This document shows positions 6,097 through 6,119 of a stretch of DNA of 6,119 nucleotides, one piece after another. The stretch is taken from assembly GCA_964396505.1 (NCBI GenBank), contig CAYNFJ010000120.1, positions 1 through 6,119 of the forward strand, read 5' to 3'. Source of the DNA: DQTL01 sp964396505 (lineage in GTDB: Bacteria > Bacteroidota > Bacteroidia > Flavobacteriales > Flavobacteriaceae). The notes beneath the pieces were generated by a model, which had not been told where the DNA came from, searched no databases, and saw nothing but the letters and a program-made list of their open reading frames with translations. Positions within the stretch are counted from its first letter, which is position 1. Each line of letters begins with the position of its first letter. The position numbers and the translations under genes were made by a program.

Positions 6097-6119
6097 CACG
6101 GGTGGAGAGGCTCGAACTC
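6097..6119 (-). tRNA. tRNA 3' end, probably tRNA-Trp (partial, runs off right edge)
   Basis: Read on the minus strand, 6119-6117 (GAG) is the end of the T-stem 5' strand, TTCGAGC (6116-6110) is the T-loop, CTCTC (6109-6105) is the T-stem 3' strand, CACCCGT (6104-6098) is the acceptor 3' strand, and G (6097) is the discriminator base. G-C, A-U and G-C pairs close the visible T-stem. The CCA end is not encoded, since CAA follows. The anticodon is outside the window. Trp is inferred because U72 (implying an A1-U72 pair) and G73 are hallmarks of bacterial tRNA-Trp, and because a tuf, tRNA-Trp, secE, nusG order is common in Bacteroidota. That it is a tRNA is firm; the amino acid is less so. Confidence 0.8.

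Overview
This window carries a conserved bacterial transcription/translation cluster read entirely on the minus strand. In transcription order (high to low coordinates) it holds the 3' end of a tRNA, most likely tRNA-Trp, then secE, nusG, rplK (L11), rplA (L1), rplJ (L10), rplL (L7/L12) and the first 987 codons of rpoB, which runs off the left edge. All seven protein genes look intact where visible. I translated rpoB codon by codon from its start to the window edge and found no frameshift or stop.

The organism is very probably a member of the Bacteroidota, likely close to Flavobacteriales. The DNA is AT-rich. No gene start has a Shine-Dalgarno sequence; A/T-rich leaders precede the start codons instead. 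The RpoB sequence is of the Bacteroidota type throughout, including the rifampicin region. SecE is the short single-helix form with a W-x-x-W-x-E-x-Q motif, and L11 ends in a KGTAPF-like tail. A tRNA-Trp followed by secE also fits this phylum. The assignment comes from recalled family sequences, not from a search.

Layout by region: 6097-6119 partial tRNA; 6004-6096 AT-rich spacer without a recognisable promoter; 5815-6003 secE; 5258-5806 nusG, 8 nt after secE; 5184-5257 a 74-nt leader with a stem-loop before rplK; 4746-5183 rplK; 4033-4722 rplA; 3496-4011 rplJ; 3071-3448 rplL; 2962-3070 a 109-nt spacer with a strong 16-bp hairpin; 1-2961 rpoB, which appears to start at TTG. No stretch longer than 300 bases lacks a gene.

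The genes supply parts of the gene-expression machinery: SecE for the Sec translocon, NusG for elongation control, L11, L10 and L12 for the ribosomal GTPase stalk, L1 for the mobile L1 stalk, and the RNA polymerase beta subunit. Short gaps suggest read-through transcription, with two plausible RNA control points: before rplK and between rplL and rpoB. I found no mobile element, CRISPR array, defence system or sign of transfer. I do not think the window contains a new system. The items most worth checking are the TTG start of rpoB and the two intergenic RNA structures.
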